Shown piece after piece: positions 1-9,521 of a DNA stretch of 64,000 nucleotides. Source of the DNA: Gilliamella sp. wkB178 (GTDB taxonomy: Bacteria; Pseudomonadota; Gammaproteobacteria; Enterobacterales; Orbaceae); NCBI RefSeq assembly GCF_001690705.1, contig NZ_LZGK01000011.1, forward strand, positions 124,001-188,000, in the 5' to 3' direction. Below the pieces are notes generated by a model. It saw only the letters and a list, made by a program, of their open reading frames with translations. It was not told where the DNA came from and ran no database searches. The translations under genes and the position numbers were made by a program. Numbering within the stretch: the first letter of the stretch is position 1; each line of letters begins with the position of its first letter.

Positions 1-172
1 ATTCAGGATAGCTCAAGACTACTATGGCGGCGCGGGTAATGCTGCCTTCCTGTTCAAAACCGACATCAGTCCCGCCAATCAAGCTAATTGACTGACTAAA
101 ATCGTCACTTAATTTGACTTGTTGGGACAACGCTAATTGAGTTTGTTTTAATTGTGCTAAATTAATAGACAT
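1..172 (-). CDS. nfi: Endonuclease V, N-terminal part (truncated by window edge)
   Basis: This is the first 57 codons of a minus-strand gene that leaves the window at position 1. The start is the ATG at 172. The N-terminus matches endonuclease V (Nfi), with an LAQLKQTQ opening, then IGGTDVGFEQEG and ITRAAIVVLSYP, which correspond to the conserved GADVGFE and TRAA segments. The aspartate in GTDVGF is the family's first metal-binding residue. Nfi nicks DNA at deoxyinosine during repair of deaminated adenine. It is divergently arranged with yigZ, 54 bp away. The identification is firm although only about a quarter of the protein is visible. Confidence 0.82.
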   Translation of the reverse strand, partial: MSINLAQLKQTQLALSQQVKLSDDFSQSISLIGGTDVGFEQEGSITRAAIVVLSYPE

Positions 173-226
173 TTCGATTCTGTTCAGTATTATTACTCGC
201 AATAAATTGATTTTACCAGAATTAGC

Positions 227-808
227 ATGCCATATACATTAGTAAACCCGATTGTTCTGACCGAAGAAATAAAAAAAAGCCGTTTTATTGTTAACGCTGC
301 CCCGGTTAACACGGCTGAGCAAGCCATGGCTTTTATTGCGCAAGTGAGCGATGCCAGTGCTACCCATAATTGCTGGGCATGGAAAGTTGGTCAACAATAC
401 CGTTTTAGTGATGATGGCGAACCAACCAGTACCGCTGGCCGCCCTATTTTAGCGGCGATTGAAGGCCAAGATTGCGATCAAGTTGTTGTGGTGGTGACGC
501 GTTATTTTGGTGGTATAAAACTTGGGACTGGTGGATTAATCCGCGCCTATGGTGGCTCAGCCAGCCATTGTTTGCAACAAGCCGAGTTAATCGAACTTAT
601 TGCCCGTATTCAGTTGCAATTCCATTGTTATTACAATGAATGGCCGATCATTGAAAACCGCCTTAAAGAGTTAGATGCCGTAATTGAAAAGCAGGATTTT
701 GACGCTGCCGGCGTTCACGTAAATGTTGCGATTACTAAAGATCAAGCACAACTACTGCAACAGAGCCTTAGTGATATTACTCGTGGACGCGTGCAGTTAG
801 ATTTGTGA
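227..808 (+). CDS. yigZ: YigZ/IMPACT family protein
   Basis: A 193-aa protein of the YigZ (UPF0029/IMPACT) family. The N-terminal domain contains the family signature: KKSRFIVNAAPV near residue 17, THNCWAWKVG near 46, RFSDDGEPTSTAG near 59 and the VTRYFGGIKLGTGGLIRAYG block near 91-110. The C-terminal 70 residues form the smaller ferredoxin-like domain. Its length is close to E. coli YigZ (about 204 aa). The biochemical role is not established. It is monocistronic by layout; a copy of the 42-bp repeat begins 18 bp after the stop. Confidence 0.9.
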   Translation: MPYTLVNPIVLTEEIKKSRFIVNAAPVNTAEQAMAFIAQVSDASATHNCWAWKVGQQYRFSDDGEPTSTAGRPILAAIEGQDCDQVVVVVTRYFGGIKLGTGGLIRAYGGSASHCLQQAELIELIARIQLQFHCYYNEWPIIENRLKELDAVIEKQDFDAAGVHVNVAITKDQAQLLQQSLSDITRGRVQLDL

Positions 809-825
809 GTTGTCAACCCGTGTGT

Positions 826-867
826 TTGTCAAGATGTTTCCTGAGAGGTATACGTTTCAGTATAAAA
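826..867 (+). repeat. 42-bp intergenic repeat, copy 1
   Basis: The first half is TTGTCAAGATGTTTCCTGAG, identical in all four copies of this window. The second half is AGG followed by TATACGTTTCAGTATAAAA, which contains a short inverted repeat TATAC/GTATA around a 6-nt loop. It lies 18 bp downstream of yigZ in the same orientation. Other copies are at 13535 (+), 32795 (-) and 43193 (-). The function is unknown. Confidence 0.85.
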
Positions 868-940
868 TTAACAGTCATTGCTTGCCTTGAGTAAAGTCAT
901 TACAATATCAATTCTGACAGCTAATTGCGATTAAACACTT

Positions 941-1435
941 ATGATCACTTATAGCAACGCTACCTTAGATGATTTACCCTATATTGTTGAAGTTTACAAT
1001 TCAACCATTGCTAGCCGCATGGTCACTGCCGATACGGAGCCAGTTTCAGTAGCCAGTAAGCTTGAATGGTTCAAGCAACATAACCCACAAATTCGCCCCC
1101 TTTGGTTGATTAAATATCAAAACCAACCTTGTGGTTGGGTTAGTTTGACTTCGTTTTATGGCCGCCCGGCTTACAATAAAACCGTCGAAATTAGCCTGTA
1201 TATCCATCAAGATTTTCGTGGTAAAGGTATTGGCCAATTTATGGTAACTGAAATCGAACAATTTGCCGATAAAGTTGGCATTGAAGCCATATTAAGTTAT
1301 GTGTTTGGCCACAATCAACCCAGCATTAAGTTATTTACTAAAATGCATTATCAACAATGGGGTTTATTCCCGAAAGTAGCTGAACTTGATGGCATACAAC
1401 GTGACTTAATCATTTTAGGAAAACGGCTTGATTAA
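941..1435 (+). CDS. GNAT family N-acetyltransferase (phosphinothricin/amino-acid acetyltransferase-like)
   Basis: A 164-aa single-domain GNAT enzyme. The acetyl-CoA binding motif A is visible as QDFRGKGIGQFM near residues 91-102 (R/Q-x-x-G-x-G/A), preceded by the beta-strand TVEISLYI. The C-terminal half has the LFTKMHYQQWGLFPKVAELDG block typical of the phosphinothricin N-acetyltransferase/MnaT branch, which acetylates the alpha-amino group of methionine analogues and similar toxic amino acids. The actual substrate cannot be read from sequence. Its stop codon lies inside a terminator hairpin shared with convergent cfa. Confidence 0.8.
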   Translation: MITYSNATLDDLPYIVEVYNSTIASRMVTADTEPVSVASKLEWFKQHNPQIRPLWLIKYQNQPCGWVSLTSFYGRPAYNKTVEISLYIHQDFRGKGIGQFMVTEIEQFADKVGIEAILSYVFGHNQPSIKLFTKMHYQQWGLFPKVAELDGIQRDLIILGKRLD

Positions 1436-1444
1436 GCCGTTTTT
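1421..1444. terminator. Bidirectional terminator between GNAT gene and cfa
   Basis: A perfect 9-bp stem AAACGGCTT/AAGCCGTTT with a GATT loop, followed by a T-run on the plus strand and preceded by an A-run, so it can end both convergent transcripts. It overlaps the stop codon of the plus-strand gene. Confidence 0.8.
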
Positions 1445-1459
1445 GGTTACTGTTGCCGT

Positions 1460-2569
1460 TTACCTTGGTGCATCATAACGTTGTTTACGATTTTTAGAAA
1501 AAACCACTTGCCACAATTGTGTAGTTCTAGCCCTAAAGGTACCGGCACAACAAAGTAAATAGTATTTGAATATTCGGAAAGTTTCGTCGGAATATTTAGT
1601 CTTTAAGCTTGGCCAACTTTGAATAAAATTAGCATACCAAGCCATGAGGGTTTTGTCATAATCAGGGCCAAAATTTTGCCAATCTTCCATCACAAATTTG
1701 CCTTCAGTACCTTTGATTAATTGCGCGATTGATGGTAATACCCCATTAGGGAAGATATATTTATTTAACCAGCCATCATTACCCAAATGTGAGGTATTAG
1801 TGCCAATTGTGTGCAACAAAAACAAGCCACCATCAGCAAGTAAATTATACAATTTGCTAAAATAGGTAGCATAATTTTTATAACCCACATGCTCAAACAT
1901 ACCAATTGAAACAATGCGATCATAATGCTGTTGCAAATCCCGATAGTCTTTTAAGCTAATTTCAACCGGCAGATCTTTACAGCGTTTTTGTGCATATTCG
2001 GCTTGCTCTTTAGAAATTGTAATCCCTTTAACTGTGCAACCATATTGCCGCGCGGCAAATTCGGAAAAACCACCCCAACCACAGCCGACATCCAGTACTT
2101 TCATACCGGGCTCTAGCCCTAATTTTTTAGCAATTAAATCTAATTTAGCGAGTTGAGCTTCATCAAGATTTTTAGCATTTTTCCAATAGCCACAGGAATA
2201 ATTTAAACCGTGGTCGAGCATTTTTTCAAACAGTTCATTACCTAAGTCATAATGCTGGCGCCCGACAATATAAGCGCGAGTTTTATTTTGTAAATTAAAA
2301 AATAAAAATTGTAATTTAGTCAATAAATCAAACTTGGTACGGACTTTTTTATCCAATTCCGCCAGTAAGATTTGTGTGATTAATTCGTCAATTTGTTCAC
2401 ACTCCCATTTGCCTTGAACATAAGATTCACCAAATCCTATTGATCCTTCTTTTAATACTTGTCCATAAAAACTATCATCTTTGACTTGAATGTCCCAAGG
2501 GTTCTGACCATTAATTTGTATGGGGGTGTCGGCCAGTAACTTTTCTATCAATTGTTTTTGATTGCTCAT
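1460..2569 (-). CDS. cfa: Cyclopropane-fatty-acyl-phospholipid synthase
   Basis: A 369-aa SAM-dependent enzyme that methylenates double bonds of unsaturated acyl chains in membrane phospholipids (E. coli Cfa is 382 aa). An N-terminal lipid-binding region includes IGFGESYVQGKWEC near residues 45-57. The SAM-binding motif is VLDVGCGWGGFSEFAA near 160, followed by GITISKEQAEYA. The SIGMFEHVGYKNY and FPNGVLPSIAQ segments of the catalytic core are present, with GPDYDKTLMAWYANF near 300. It is separated from lolE upstream by a terminator hairpin, so it is probably transcribed alone. Confidence 0.95.
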   Translation of the reverse strand: MSNQKQLIEKLLADTPIQINGQNPWDIQVKDDSFYGQVLKEGSIGFGESYVQGKWECEQIDELITQILLAELDKKVRTKFDLLTKLQFLFFNLQNKTRAYIVGRQHYDLGNELFEKMLDHGLNYSCGYWKNAKNLDEAQLAKLDLIAKKLGLEPGMKVLDVGCGWGGFSEFAARQYGCTVKGITISKEQAEYAQKRCKDLPVEISLKDYRDLQQHYDRIVSIGMFEHVGYKNYATYFSKLYNLLADGGLFLLHTIGTNTSHLGNDGWLNKYIFPNGVLPSIAQLIKGTEGKFVMEDWQNFGPDYDKTLMAWYANFIQSWPSLKTKYSDETFRIFKYYLLCCAGTFRARTTQLWQVVFSKNRKQRYDAPR

Positions 2570-2648
2570 ACGAATGCCTTTGTATTAAAAATGATTCAAT
2601 TACTTCAAGTAAGAAAGGAAATAATAAAACGACAAGATGAAGTAATTT

Positions 2649-2676
2649 AGCGTTAATTAAGAAGTTAATTAACGCT
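2649..2676 (-). terminator. Hairpin after lolCDE
   Basis: A perfect 12-bp stem, AGCGTTAATTAA/TTAATTAACGCT, with a 4-nt loop, lies 40 bp after the lolE stop and 80 bp before the cfa start. The T-run on the minus side is weak, so this is a probable rather than certain intrinsic terminator. Confidence 0.6.
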
Positions 2677-2715
2677 TTGTTGTAGTATTACTACTATACC
2701 CCTGATTAAAATCAA

Positions 2716-3954
2716 TTAAAAGCTATTTAAAATCCGAGCAGGATCGATTTTGCAGGCGCGCTTAGCTGGATAATAGCTGGCAATTAAACTCAATAGCATG
2801 GCAGTGATAAACACAATCACCACATCCAATAAATGGATTTCTGATGGTAAAAAGTCAATAAAATAAATATGCCCATTTAGCAATTTATAACCTATTATTG
2901 CTTCCACCACGCCCATAATATTGGAAAGTTGCCACGCCAATAGCACACCTAAAATCACCCCTAACAAACTACCGATTAAACCAGAGATAACCCCATACCA
3001 AATGAAAATATGCCTTATTAAGCGATTGGTTGCACCCAGGGTTTTTAATATGGCAATATCGCGCTGTTTATCTTTCACGGCTATAACTAAGGTGGATACG
3101 ATGTTAAAACACGCCACGCCAATCACTACAATCATTGCTAAATACATGATTTGCCGAATCATTTGAATATCACGGTACATAAAGCCAAATGAGTTTTCCC
3201 AACTGTTAAATAATAGATTTTGATCTAAATTTAATGCCGCTTGACCAATAATTTGGTTGGCTTGATAAACTTGATTAACATTAACCATCAATCCTGTGAC
3301 ACTGTCACCTATATCTAACAGTTTTTGGGCATCGGTGAGTGGAATTAAGGCTACGTTATTACTTAAGCTACCACTTAATTCAAGAATACCGGCTACTTGT
3401 AAACGCACTCTTTTGGGTGGTTTAAGTTGATTTGAGCCACTAGCAACCGGGATGAGTAAAGTCACCCAACTACCTTCTTTAATTGCTAAAGTCTGCGCTA
3501 AACCAGCACCTACGATTAACTGTTGGTTATCCGCTTTAAAGGTTTGCCATTTATCGTTTAAGACATAATTAGGCAGCGCACTGATATTCTTTTCTTGCTG
3601 TGGATCGACACCTTGTACTTCAACGGCGCCGAGTTTATTACCATTTTCAATTAAACCGGTAAAACTAACAAAAGGGGCTGTTGCCACAATGTTGTTATTT
3701 TTTTGTAGTTGCTGTTGCACTTGGCGCCAATCATCTAAGTTACCATATGGCGCATAAAATTGCCCATGTGGCACCACCGACAACACGCGATTGTGTAATT
3801 CGCGCTCAAAACCATTCATGGCACTTAAACCAATAATCAAGGCAGCAATACCAATGGCAATACTCAAAGTTGAGATAATCGAAATTAAAGACACCATGCC
3901 ACTTTTACGGCGCCCTTTGCGGAATTTGATAGCGGTAATTAAAGATAAATGCAT
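2716..3954 (-). CDS. lolE: Lipoprotein-releasing ABC transporter permease LolE
   Basis: A 412-aa inner-membrane subunit of the LolCDE complex, which extracts outer-membrane lipoproteins from the inner membrane and hands them to LolA. Topology fits the family: one membrane helix near residues 25-47, a large periplasmic domain (about 50-265), and three helices near 270-295, 318-345 and 378-398. Family motifs include GLSAMNGFERELHNRVL and, at the C-terminus, YPAKRACKIDPARIL. It starts one base after the lolD stop, so it is translationally coupled. Its position last in lolC-lolD-lolE identifies it as LolE rather than LolC. Confidence 0.93.
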   Translation of the reverse strand: MHLSLITAIKFRKGRRKSGMVSLISIISTLSIAIGIAALIIGLSAMNGFERELHNRVLSVVPHGQFYAPYGNLDDWRQVQQQLQKNNNIVATAPFVSFTGLIENGNKLGAVEVQGVDPQQEKNISALPNYVLNDKWQTFKADNQQLIVGAGLAQTLAIKEGSWVTLLIPVASGSNQLKPPKRVRLQVAGILELSGSLSNNVALIPLTDAQKLLDIGDSVTGLMVNVNQVYQANQIIGQAALNLDQNLLFNSWENSFGFMYRDIQMIRQIMYLAMIVVIGVACFNIVSTLVIAVKDKQRDIAILKTLGATNRLIRHIFIWYGVISGLIGSLLGVILGVLLAWQLSNIMGVVEAIIGYKLLNGHIYFIDFLPSEIHLLDVVIVFITAMLLSLIASYYPAKRACKIDPARILNSF

Positions 3955-3955
3955 A

Positions 3956-4672
3956 CTAATTGTCCATTAACCTGCTGTTAGATAATGAACTATCCATTAA
4001 TTGGCCGTCACTCATGATCAATTGTTTATCCAGTTTTTTAGCTAACGCTAAGTCATGGGTGACCACTAAAAAGGCAGTGCCATGTTCTTGATTCAATTTT
4101 ACTAGTAAATCAAAAATAGCATCCGCAGTGGATTTATCTAAGTTACCGGTTGGTTCATCCGCCATTACTAATGCCGGATTGTTTATCAAGGCACGACCAA
4201 TGGCTACACGTTGGCGTTCGCCGCCGGAGAGTTCGGAAGGACGATGATTGGCTCGTTTAACTAAATTAACCGATTCTAACATTGCCAAGGCTCTTTTTTT
4301 GGCTTCATTAGCCGCCACACCAGCAATTAATAACGGCATGGCGATATTTTCTAACGCTGAAAAATCAGGTAATAGATGATGAAATTGGTACACAAAACCA
4401 ATCTCTTGATTACGTAAACGCGCTTTTTGCTGTTCTGATAATTGATTAAGTGGTTGCGATTTAAAAATAATCTCCCCGGAAGTGGGTTTATCTAAACCAC
4501 CTAATAAGTGTAATAAGGTGCTTTTACCTGAACCGGAACTACCAATAATCGCCAATAATGATTTTGGGTAAATATCAAAAGAGACATTTTTCAGCACTTC
4601 GGTAGTCATGTTACCTTCTTTATAGGTCTTATAAAGATTTTTGGCGGATAAAAGTTGGGATGAATTATTCAT
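3956..4672 (-). CDS. lolD: Lipoprotein-releasing ABC transporter ATPase LolD
   Basis: A 238-aa ATPase from the chosen start at 4672 ([13 protein letters not shown]). A start at 4708 would add 12 residues of lolC coding sequence and is unlikely. Visible motifs are Walker [10 protein letters not shown], a Q-loop in [11 protein letters not shown], the ABC signature [15 protein letters not shown], Walker [14 protein letters not shown] and the H-loop in VVTHD. It powers lipoprotein release by LolC/LolE. The start overlaps the lolC stop by 8 bp and the stop nearly touches the lolE start, so it is the middle gene of a tightly coupled operon. Confidence 0.94.
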   Translation of the reverse strand: MNNSSQLLSAKNLYKTYKEGNMTTEVLKNVSFDIYPKSLLAIIGSSGSGKSTLLHLLGGLDKPTSGEIIFKSQPLNQLSEQQKARLRNQEIGFVYQFHHLLPDFSALENIAMPLLIAGVAANEAKKRALAMLESVNLVKRANHRPSELSGGERQRVAIGRALINNPALVMADEPTGNLDKSTADAIFDLLVKLNQEHGTAFLVVTHDLALAKKLDKQLIMSDGQLMDSSLSNSRLMDN

Positions 4673-5876
4673 AACGTAACGCCTCGGCTGGTTGAATATT
4701 GGCAGCACGGTAAGCCGGATAAATTGTTGAAATTAACGATAACATAAGTAATCCGATAATAATAAATACAATTTGTGAAGGGTCAACCAAGGTCGGCAAA
4801 CGAATACCGGCTAAGGATAAACCTAATACTTGCATAATAGCATTTAGGTTAAACGCCAATAACAGTCCCAAAATACTGCCTAAAATGGTACCTATAATGC
4901 CTGAACTGGCGCCTTGAATAATAAAAATCAGCATAATTTTAAAACGTGATAATCCTTGAGTTTTCAAGATGGCAACTTCTCCTTGTTTTTCCATTACTAA
5001 CAAACTTAATGAAGTAATAATGTTAAAGGCCGCCACAATCACAATTAAGCTAATCAGCAAGCCCATTACATTCTTTTCCATTTTAATCGCTTGGAACAAT
5101 TCGCCACGTTTTTCACGCCAGTCTTTGTAAATTAAACCATCCGGCAATGGCGTGGAGGTAACCGTGCCAATATCTAACGGTTGGTCTAAAAATAGGCGCC
5201 AACTAGTAATCGTATTGCTGGGATAACGCAGTAAATTTCTGGCATCTGATTGATTAACATAAACTAATGCTTGATTAATATCATGATTAACGGCAAAAAT
5301 ACCGCTGATTTTAAATAAACGTTGCGAAGGAATGCGCCCAACTGGCGTAATTTGACTAGCATCGGTGACCATTAAACGAATTTGATCACCAATGGTGACC
5401 CCTAATTGTTCCGCTAAACTTTGACCAATAATAATATTATATTGACCGGCTTGCAGATCAGAAATAGCACCACTATAGATATAATCATTTATTGGATCTT
5501 GATCTTCAGGATTAATACCCATGAGGGTGCTAACGGTAATACTTTGTTCACTTTGTAACACCACATCGCTGGTAACTAAAGGTGCCACACGGTTAACGCC
5601 TTTAATATTAACGAAACGATCTGCTGGGATGGCATTAAAATCGATTTTACCTTGTGGGGTAGTTATTTGCGCTTGCGGTAAAAATTTCAAAATATTACCT
5701 TGCATCTGATCTTCCAGGCCGTTCATCACCGAAAGTACCACGATCAAACCTAGCGAGCCTAACATGATCCCAATCATTGATAGCCATGACACAAAACGAC
5801 CAAAACCATCACTTTTTTGGCCATAAACATAGCGCAAGCCAATATAAAATACTAATGGACGAAATATTTTTGACAT
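4665..5876 (-). CDS. lolC: Lipoprotein-releasing ABC transporter permease LolC
   Basis: A 403-aa permease, homologous to the LolE copy downstream and first gene of lolCDE. It has an N-terminal helix near residues 28-50 ([20 protein letters not shown]), a periplasmic domain of about 210 residues, and three C-terminal helices near 265-295, 315-340 and 360-385. It ends with the family motif [18 protein letters not shown]. LolC recruits LolA to the complex. The operon promoter should lie in the 150-bp divergent gap shared with mfd. Confidence 0.93.
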   Translation of the reverse strand: MSKIFRPLVFYIGLRYVYGQKSDGFGRFVSWLSMIGIMLGSLGLIVVLSVMNGLEDQMQGNILKFLPQAQITTPQGKIDFNAIPADRFVNIKGVNRVAPLVTSDVVLQSEQSITVSTLMGINPEDQDPINDYIYSGAISDLQAGQYNIIIGQSLAEQLGVTIGDQIRLMVTDASQITPVGRIPSQRLFKISGIFAVNHDINQALVYVNQSDARNLLRYPSNTITSWRLFLDQPLDIGTVTSTPLPDGLIYKDWREKRGELFQAIKMEKNVMGLLISLIVIVAAFNIITSLSLLVMEKQGEVAILKTQGLSRFKIMLIFIIQGASSGIIGTILGSILGLLLAFNLNAIMQVLGLSLAGIRLPTLVDPSQIVFIIIGLLMLSLISTIYPAYRAANIQPAEALRYE

Positions 5877-6026
5877 AAACGTATATGATACCTGAAACTT
5901 TTTACAAAGTTTTACTCATTAACTGCAAAGTGCTTATCATACAGGATTAAACTGTTATAGAAAACAACCATGTAATTACGTTATAATCTGACGCTAAATT
6001 TCCTAGCGATATTAATAGCATTTATC

Positions 6027-9000
6027 ATGTCTAATACTTTGAAAATTTCTACCTTAATTCCTAAACAAGCAGATGAAGTCAAGCAGTTGGGGCAACTTAT
6101 TGGATCTTCATTATCGCTAATTTGTGCACAAGTTATTGCTGCTCATGACGGTTTAGTGGTAATTGTGACTGACGATATGCAACAAACCACTCGCATTCAT
6201 GATGAATTAAAACAATTCTCCCCTTTCCCGGCGATTTATTTCCCGGATTGGGAAACCTTGCCTTATGATAGTTTTTCGCCGCATCAAGACATTGTCTCAG
6301 AACGCTTATCTTGCCTTTACCATTTGGCACATTTACAAAAAGGCGCCTTAATTTTACCGATCAACACGTTGATGCAAAAAGTATGTCCTCCCAGTTTTTT
6401 AGGGGGGCATGTTTTCCTTATGCGCCAAGGCATGCAAATAAGCCGCGAACACTTACGCTTACAATTAGAAAATGCTGGTTATCGTTCGGTTAGCCAAGTG
6501 ATGGAACACGGCGAATATGCTACCCGTGGTGCGCTTTTCGATATTTACCCGATGGGGAGTGAAACCCCTTATCGAATCGACTTTTTTGATAACGAAATTG
6601 ATAGTATTCGTACTTTTGATGTTGAGAGTCAGCGCACTCTGAGTGAAATTCAGGAAATTCAACTACTACCAGCGCACGAATTTCCCTTTGATAAAACAGC
6701 GATTGAACTATTCCGCAGTCAATGGCGGGAAAAGTTCCCGGTTAGGTTAGAGCCGGAAAGCATTTATCAACAAGTTAGCAAAAATATTTTGCCTACTGGC
6801 ATCGAATATTGGCAATCACTGTTTTTTGATCAACCTTTAACACCGCTATTTACCTATTTTCAGGAAAATACCTTAATCATTAACACGATTAATATTGAAC
6901 AATATGCGAATAAATATTTGCAAGACATCAATCAACGTTATGAGAGTCGTAAAGTAGATCCAATGCGCCCGCTGTTAGCGCCGGCAGAGATCTGGTCGAA
7001 AACAGATGAAATTTTTGCTAACTTTAAATTATACCCGCGCATCATTTTAGCTAATCAGCCACTCGCTAAAGCTAATAAAAATATTAATCTACCCTATATT
7101 GCTTTGCCGGAACTGGCGATTGAGATCCAACAAAAAAATCCTTATGCCCTGTTTCAACAGTTTATTGACGATTTTAATGGCAAGATTATATTTTCAGTTG
7201 AATCGGAAGGCCGCAAAGAGGCATTACAAGAAATTCTCGGGCGTATACGTATTCACCCCACCACAATCACACAATTAACGCAATTAGACACGCTGGATGA
7301 TCGCTTTGCTTTAATGATCGGTGCTAGTGAACAAGGTTTTATTAATCAACAAGATAATTTTGCTTTTATTACCGAAAACGAATTGTTAGGACGGCGCATT
7401 AATCGGCGTAAAAAAGACAATAAACAATCCATCAATACCGATTCACTGATTCGTAGTTTAGCGGAATTAACTCCGGGTAAACCTGTGGTGCATTTAGAGC
7501 ATGGTGTGGGGCGTTATGCCGGATTAACCACCTTAGAAACTGGCGGCATTACCGCTGAATATCTTATTTTACTTTATGCCAATGATACCAAACTGTATGT
7601 GCCAGTTTCGTCACTAAATCTAATTAGTCGTTATTCCGGTGGTGACGAAGAAAATGCACCACTGAATAAACTTGGAACCGATGCGTGGAGCAAAGCCCGA
7701 CAAAAAGCGGCTGAAAAAGTTCGGGATGTGGCTGCAGAATTGCTCGACATTTATGCTGAACGTGAGAGCAAACCTGGCTTTAAATTTAAGCAAGATCGTG
7801 AACAATACGAGCTGTTTAGCCAAGCATTCCCGTATGAAGAAACCGAAGATCAACAAAATGCTATTGGCGCGGTCATTGGTGATATGTGTTCACCATTAGC
7901 GATGGATAGGCTGGTTTGTGGTGATGTTGGTTTTGGTAAAACTGAAGTGGCTATTCGTGCCGCCTTTTTAGCAGTAATAAATCACAAGCAAACCGCCATC
8001 TTAGTGCCAACTACCCTACTTGCTGAACAACATTATGAGAGTTTTTGTGATCGTTTTGCTAACTGGCCCATCCGCATTGAAAGTTTGTCGCGCTTTAAAA
8101 CTGCCAAACAACAACAAGAGATCATTCAAGCATTGGCTGAAGGTAAAATAGATATTGTTATTGGCACCCATAAGTTATTACAAGAAGAGGTAAAATGGAA
8201 AGATCTGGGGCTATTAGTTGTTGATGAAGAACATCGCTTTGGTGTGCGCCAAAAAGAACGCATTAAAGCGATGCGGGCTAATATTGACATATTAACCTTA
8301 ACGGCCACCCCTATCCCGCGCACACTAAATATGGCAATGAGTGGTATGCGCGATTTATCTATTATTGCTACCCCTCCAGCTAGACGCTTGGCAGTAAAAA
8401 CTTTTGTGAGAGAATATGACGATCTGGTAATTCGCGAAGCAATATTGCGGGAAATTTTACGTGGTGGACAGATTTATTATCTACATAATGATGTTGCCGA
8501 CATTGAGAAAGTGGCACAAAGATTGGCAGATCTAGTTCCGGAAGCGCGGATTGCTGTTGGCCATGGGCAAATGCATGAACGCGATCTCGAACGGGTTATG
8601 AATGACTTTCACCATCAACGTTTTAATTTATTGGTTTGTACCACCATTGTGGAAACCGGTATTGATATTCCCAATGCTAATACTATCATCATTGAACGTG
8701 CCGACAAATTTGGCTTAGCGCAATTACACCAATTACGTGGTCGTGTTGGACGTTCGTACCACCAAGCCTATGCCTATTTGTTAACACCACACCCGAAATT
8801 ATTAACTAAAGATGCCAAAAAACGCTTAGAGGCAATTGCTTCATTGGAAGATTTAGGTGCCGGTTTTGCTTTAGCCACTCACGATTTGGAAATTCGCGGT
8901 GCCGGTGAATTGCTAGGTAGCGATCAAAGTGGCCAAATTGAAACTATTGGCTTTAATCTATATATAGAACTACTTGAAGATGCGGTCAAATCACTGAAAG

Positions 9001-9488
9001 AAGGTAAAGAACCGACTTTGGAATCATTACTTAATAACCAACAAACAGAAGTAGAATTACGCTTACCAACTTTAATTCCGGATGACTTTATTCCTGATGT
9101 TAACACTCGATTATCACTATATAAGCGCATAGCCAGTATTGAAAATCTTGATGAATTAACCGAAATCCAAGTAGAAATGCGCGATCGTTTTGGCCAATTA
9201 CCGGATGCGGTTTTGTTTTTATTGGAAACCACTAAAATTCGTTATCAGGCCAAACGGCTAGGGATTAGTAAGATCGAATTTGGTGACAAAGGTGGCTTTA
9301 TTGAATTTGGTGCTAATAATACCATCGCCATTGATTATTTAATTTCTTTAATCCAAAAAGAGCCAAAAAATTATCGCTTAGAAAGTTCAAATAGATTAAA
9401 ATTGTTAAAATCTGAGCTACAACGTGTCGATCGCATTGAATATATTAAAAATCTTTTAGACACCTTTGCCCAGCATCAGGAAAAATAA
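6027..9488 (+). CDS. mfd: Transcription-repair coupling factor Mfd
   Basis: A 1153-aa DNA translocase that removes RNA polymerase stalled at lesions and recruits UvrA (E. coli Mfd is 1148 aa). Domains in order: UvrB-like N-terminal region (about 1-340, with FPDWETLPYDSFSPHQDI), the RNA-polymerase interaction domain (GKPVVHLEHGVGRYAGL near 488), the RecG-like helicase with Walker A CGDVGFGKTEVA, DEEH box VVDEEHRFG, ATPIPRTLNMAMSGMRDLS, and the TRG element LRGRVGRSYHQAYAYLL. The C-terminal domain follows from about 1000. No LexA box of perfect form is visible upstream. Confidence 0.97.
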   Translation: MSNTLKISTLIPKQADEVKQLGQLIGSSLSLICAQVIAAHDGLVVIVTDDMQQTTRIHDELKQFSPFPAIYFPDWETLPYDSFSPHQDIVSERLSCLYHLAHLQKGALILPINTLMQKVCPPSFLGGHVFLMRQGMQISREHLRLQLENAGYRSVSQVMEHGEYATRGALFDIYPMGSETPYRIDFFDNEIDSIRTFDVESQRTLSEIQEIQLLPAHEFPFDKTAIELFRSQWREKFPVRLEPESIYQQVSKNILPTGIEYWQSLFFDQPLTPLFTYFQENTLIINTINIEQYANKYLQDINQRYESRKVDPMRPLLAPAEIWSKTDEIFANFKLYPRIILANQPLAKANKNINLPYIALPELAIEIQQKNPYALFQQFIDDFNGKIIFSVESEGRKEALQEILGRIRIHPTTITQLTQLDTLDDRFALMIGASEQGFINQQDNFAFITENELLGRRINRRKKDNKQSINTDSLIRSLAELTPGKPVVHLEHGVGRYAGLTTLETGGITAEYLILLYANDTKLYVPVSSLNLISRYSGGDEENAPLNKLGTDAWSKARQKAAEKVRDVAAELLDIYAERESKPGFKFKQDREQYELFSQAFPYEETEDQQNAIGAVIGDMCSPLAMDRLVCGDVGFGKTEVAIRAAFLAVINHKQTAILVPTTLLAEQHYESFCDRFANWPIRIESLSRFKTAKQQQEIIQALAEGKIDIVIGTHKLLQEEVKWKDLGLLVVDEEHRFGVRQKERIKAMRANIDILTLTATPIPRTLNMAMSGMRDLSIIATPPARRLAVKTFVREYDDLVIREAILREILRGGQIYYLHNDVADIEKVAQRLADLVPEARIAVGHGQMHERDLERVMNDFHHQRFNLLVCTTIVETGIDIPNANTIIIERADKFGLAQLHQLRGRVGRSYHQAYAYLLTPHPKLLTKDAKKRLEAIASLEDLGAGFALATHDLEIRGAGELLGSDQSGQIETIGFNLYIELLEDAVKSLKEGKEPTLESLLNNQQTEVELRLPTLIPDDFIPDVNTRLSLYKRIASIENLDELTEIQVEMRDRFGQLPDAVLFLLETTKIRYQAKRLGISKIEFGDKGGFIEFGANNTIAIDYLISLIQKEPKNYRLESSNRLKLLKSELQRVDRIEYIKNLLDTFAQHQEK

Positions 9489-9521
9489 CAATATTAGATA
9501 TTACACAGGGAATTAATAAAC

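Noticed and set aside
5952-5967. LexA-like CTGTTATAGAAAACAA upstream of mfd
   Set aside because: The right half is ACAA instead of ACAG, and mfd is not generally SOS-controlled, so this is probably chance in AT-rich DNA.
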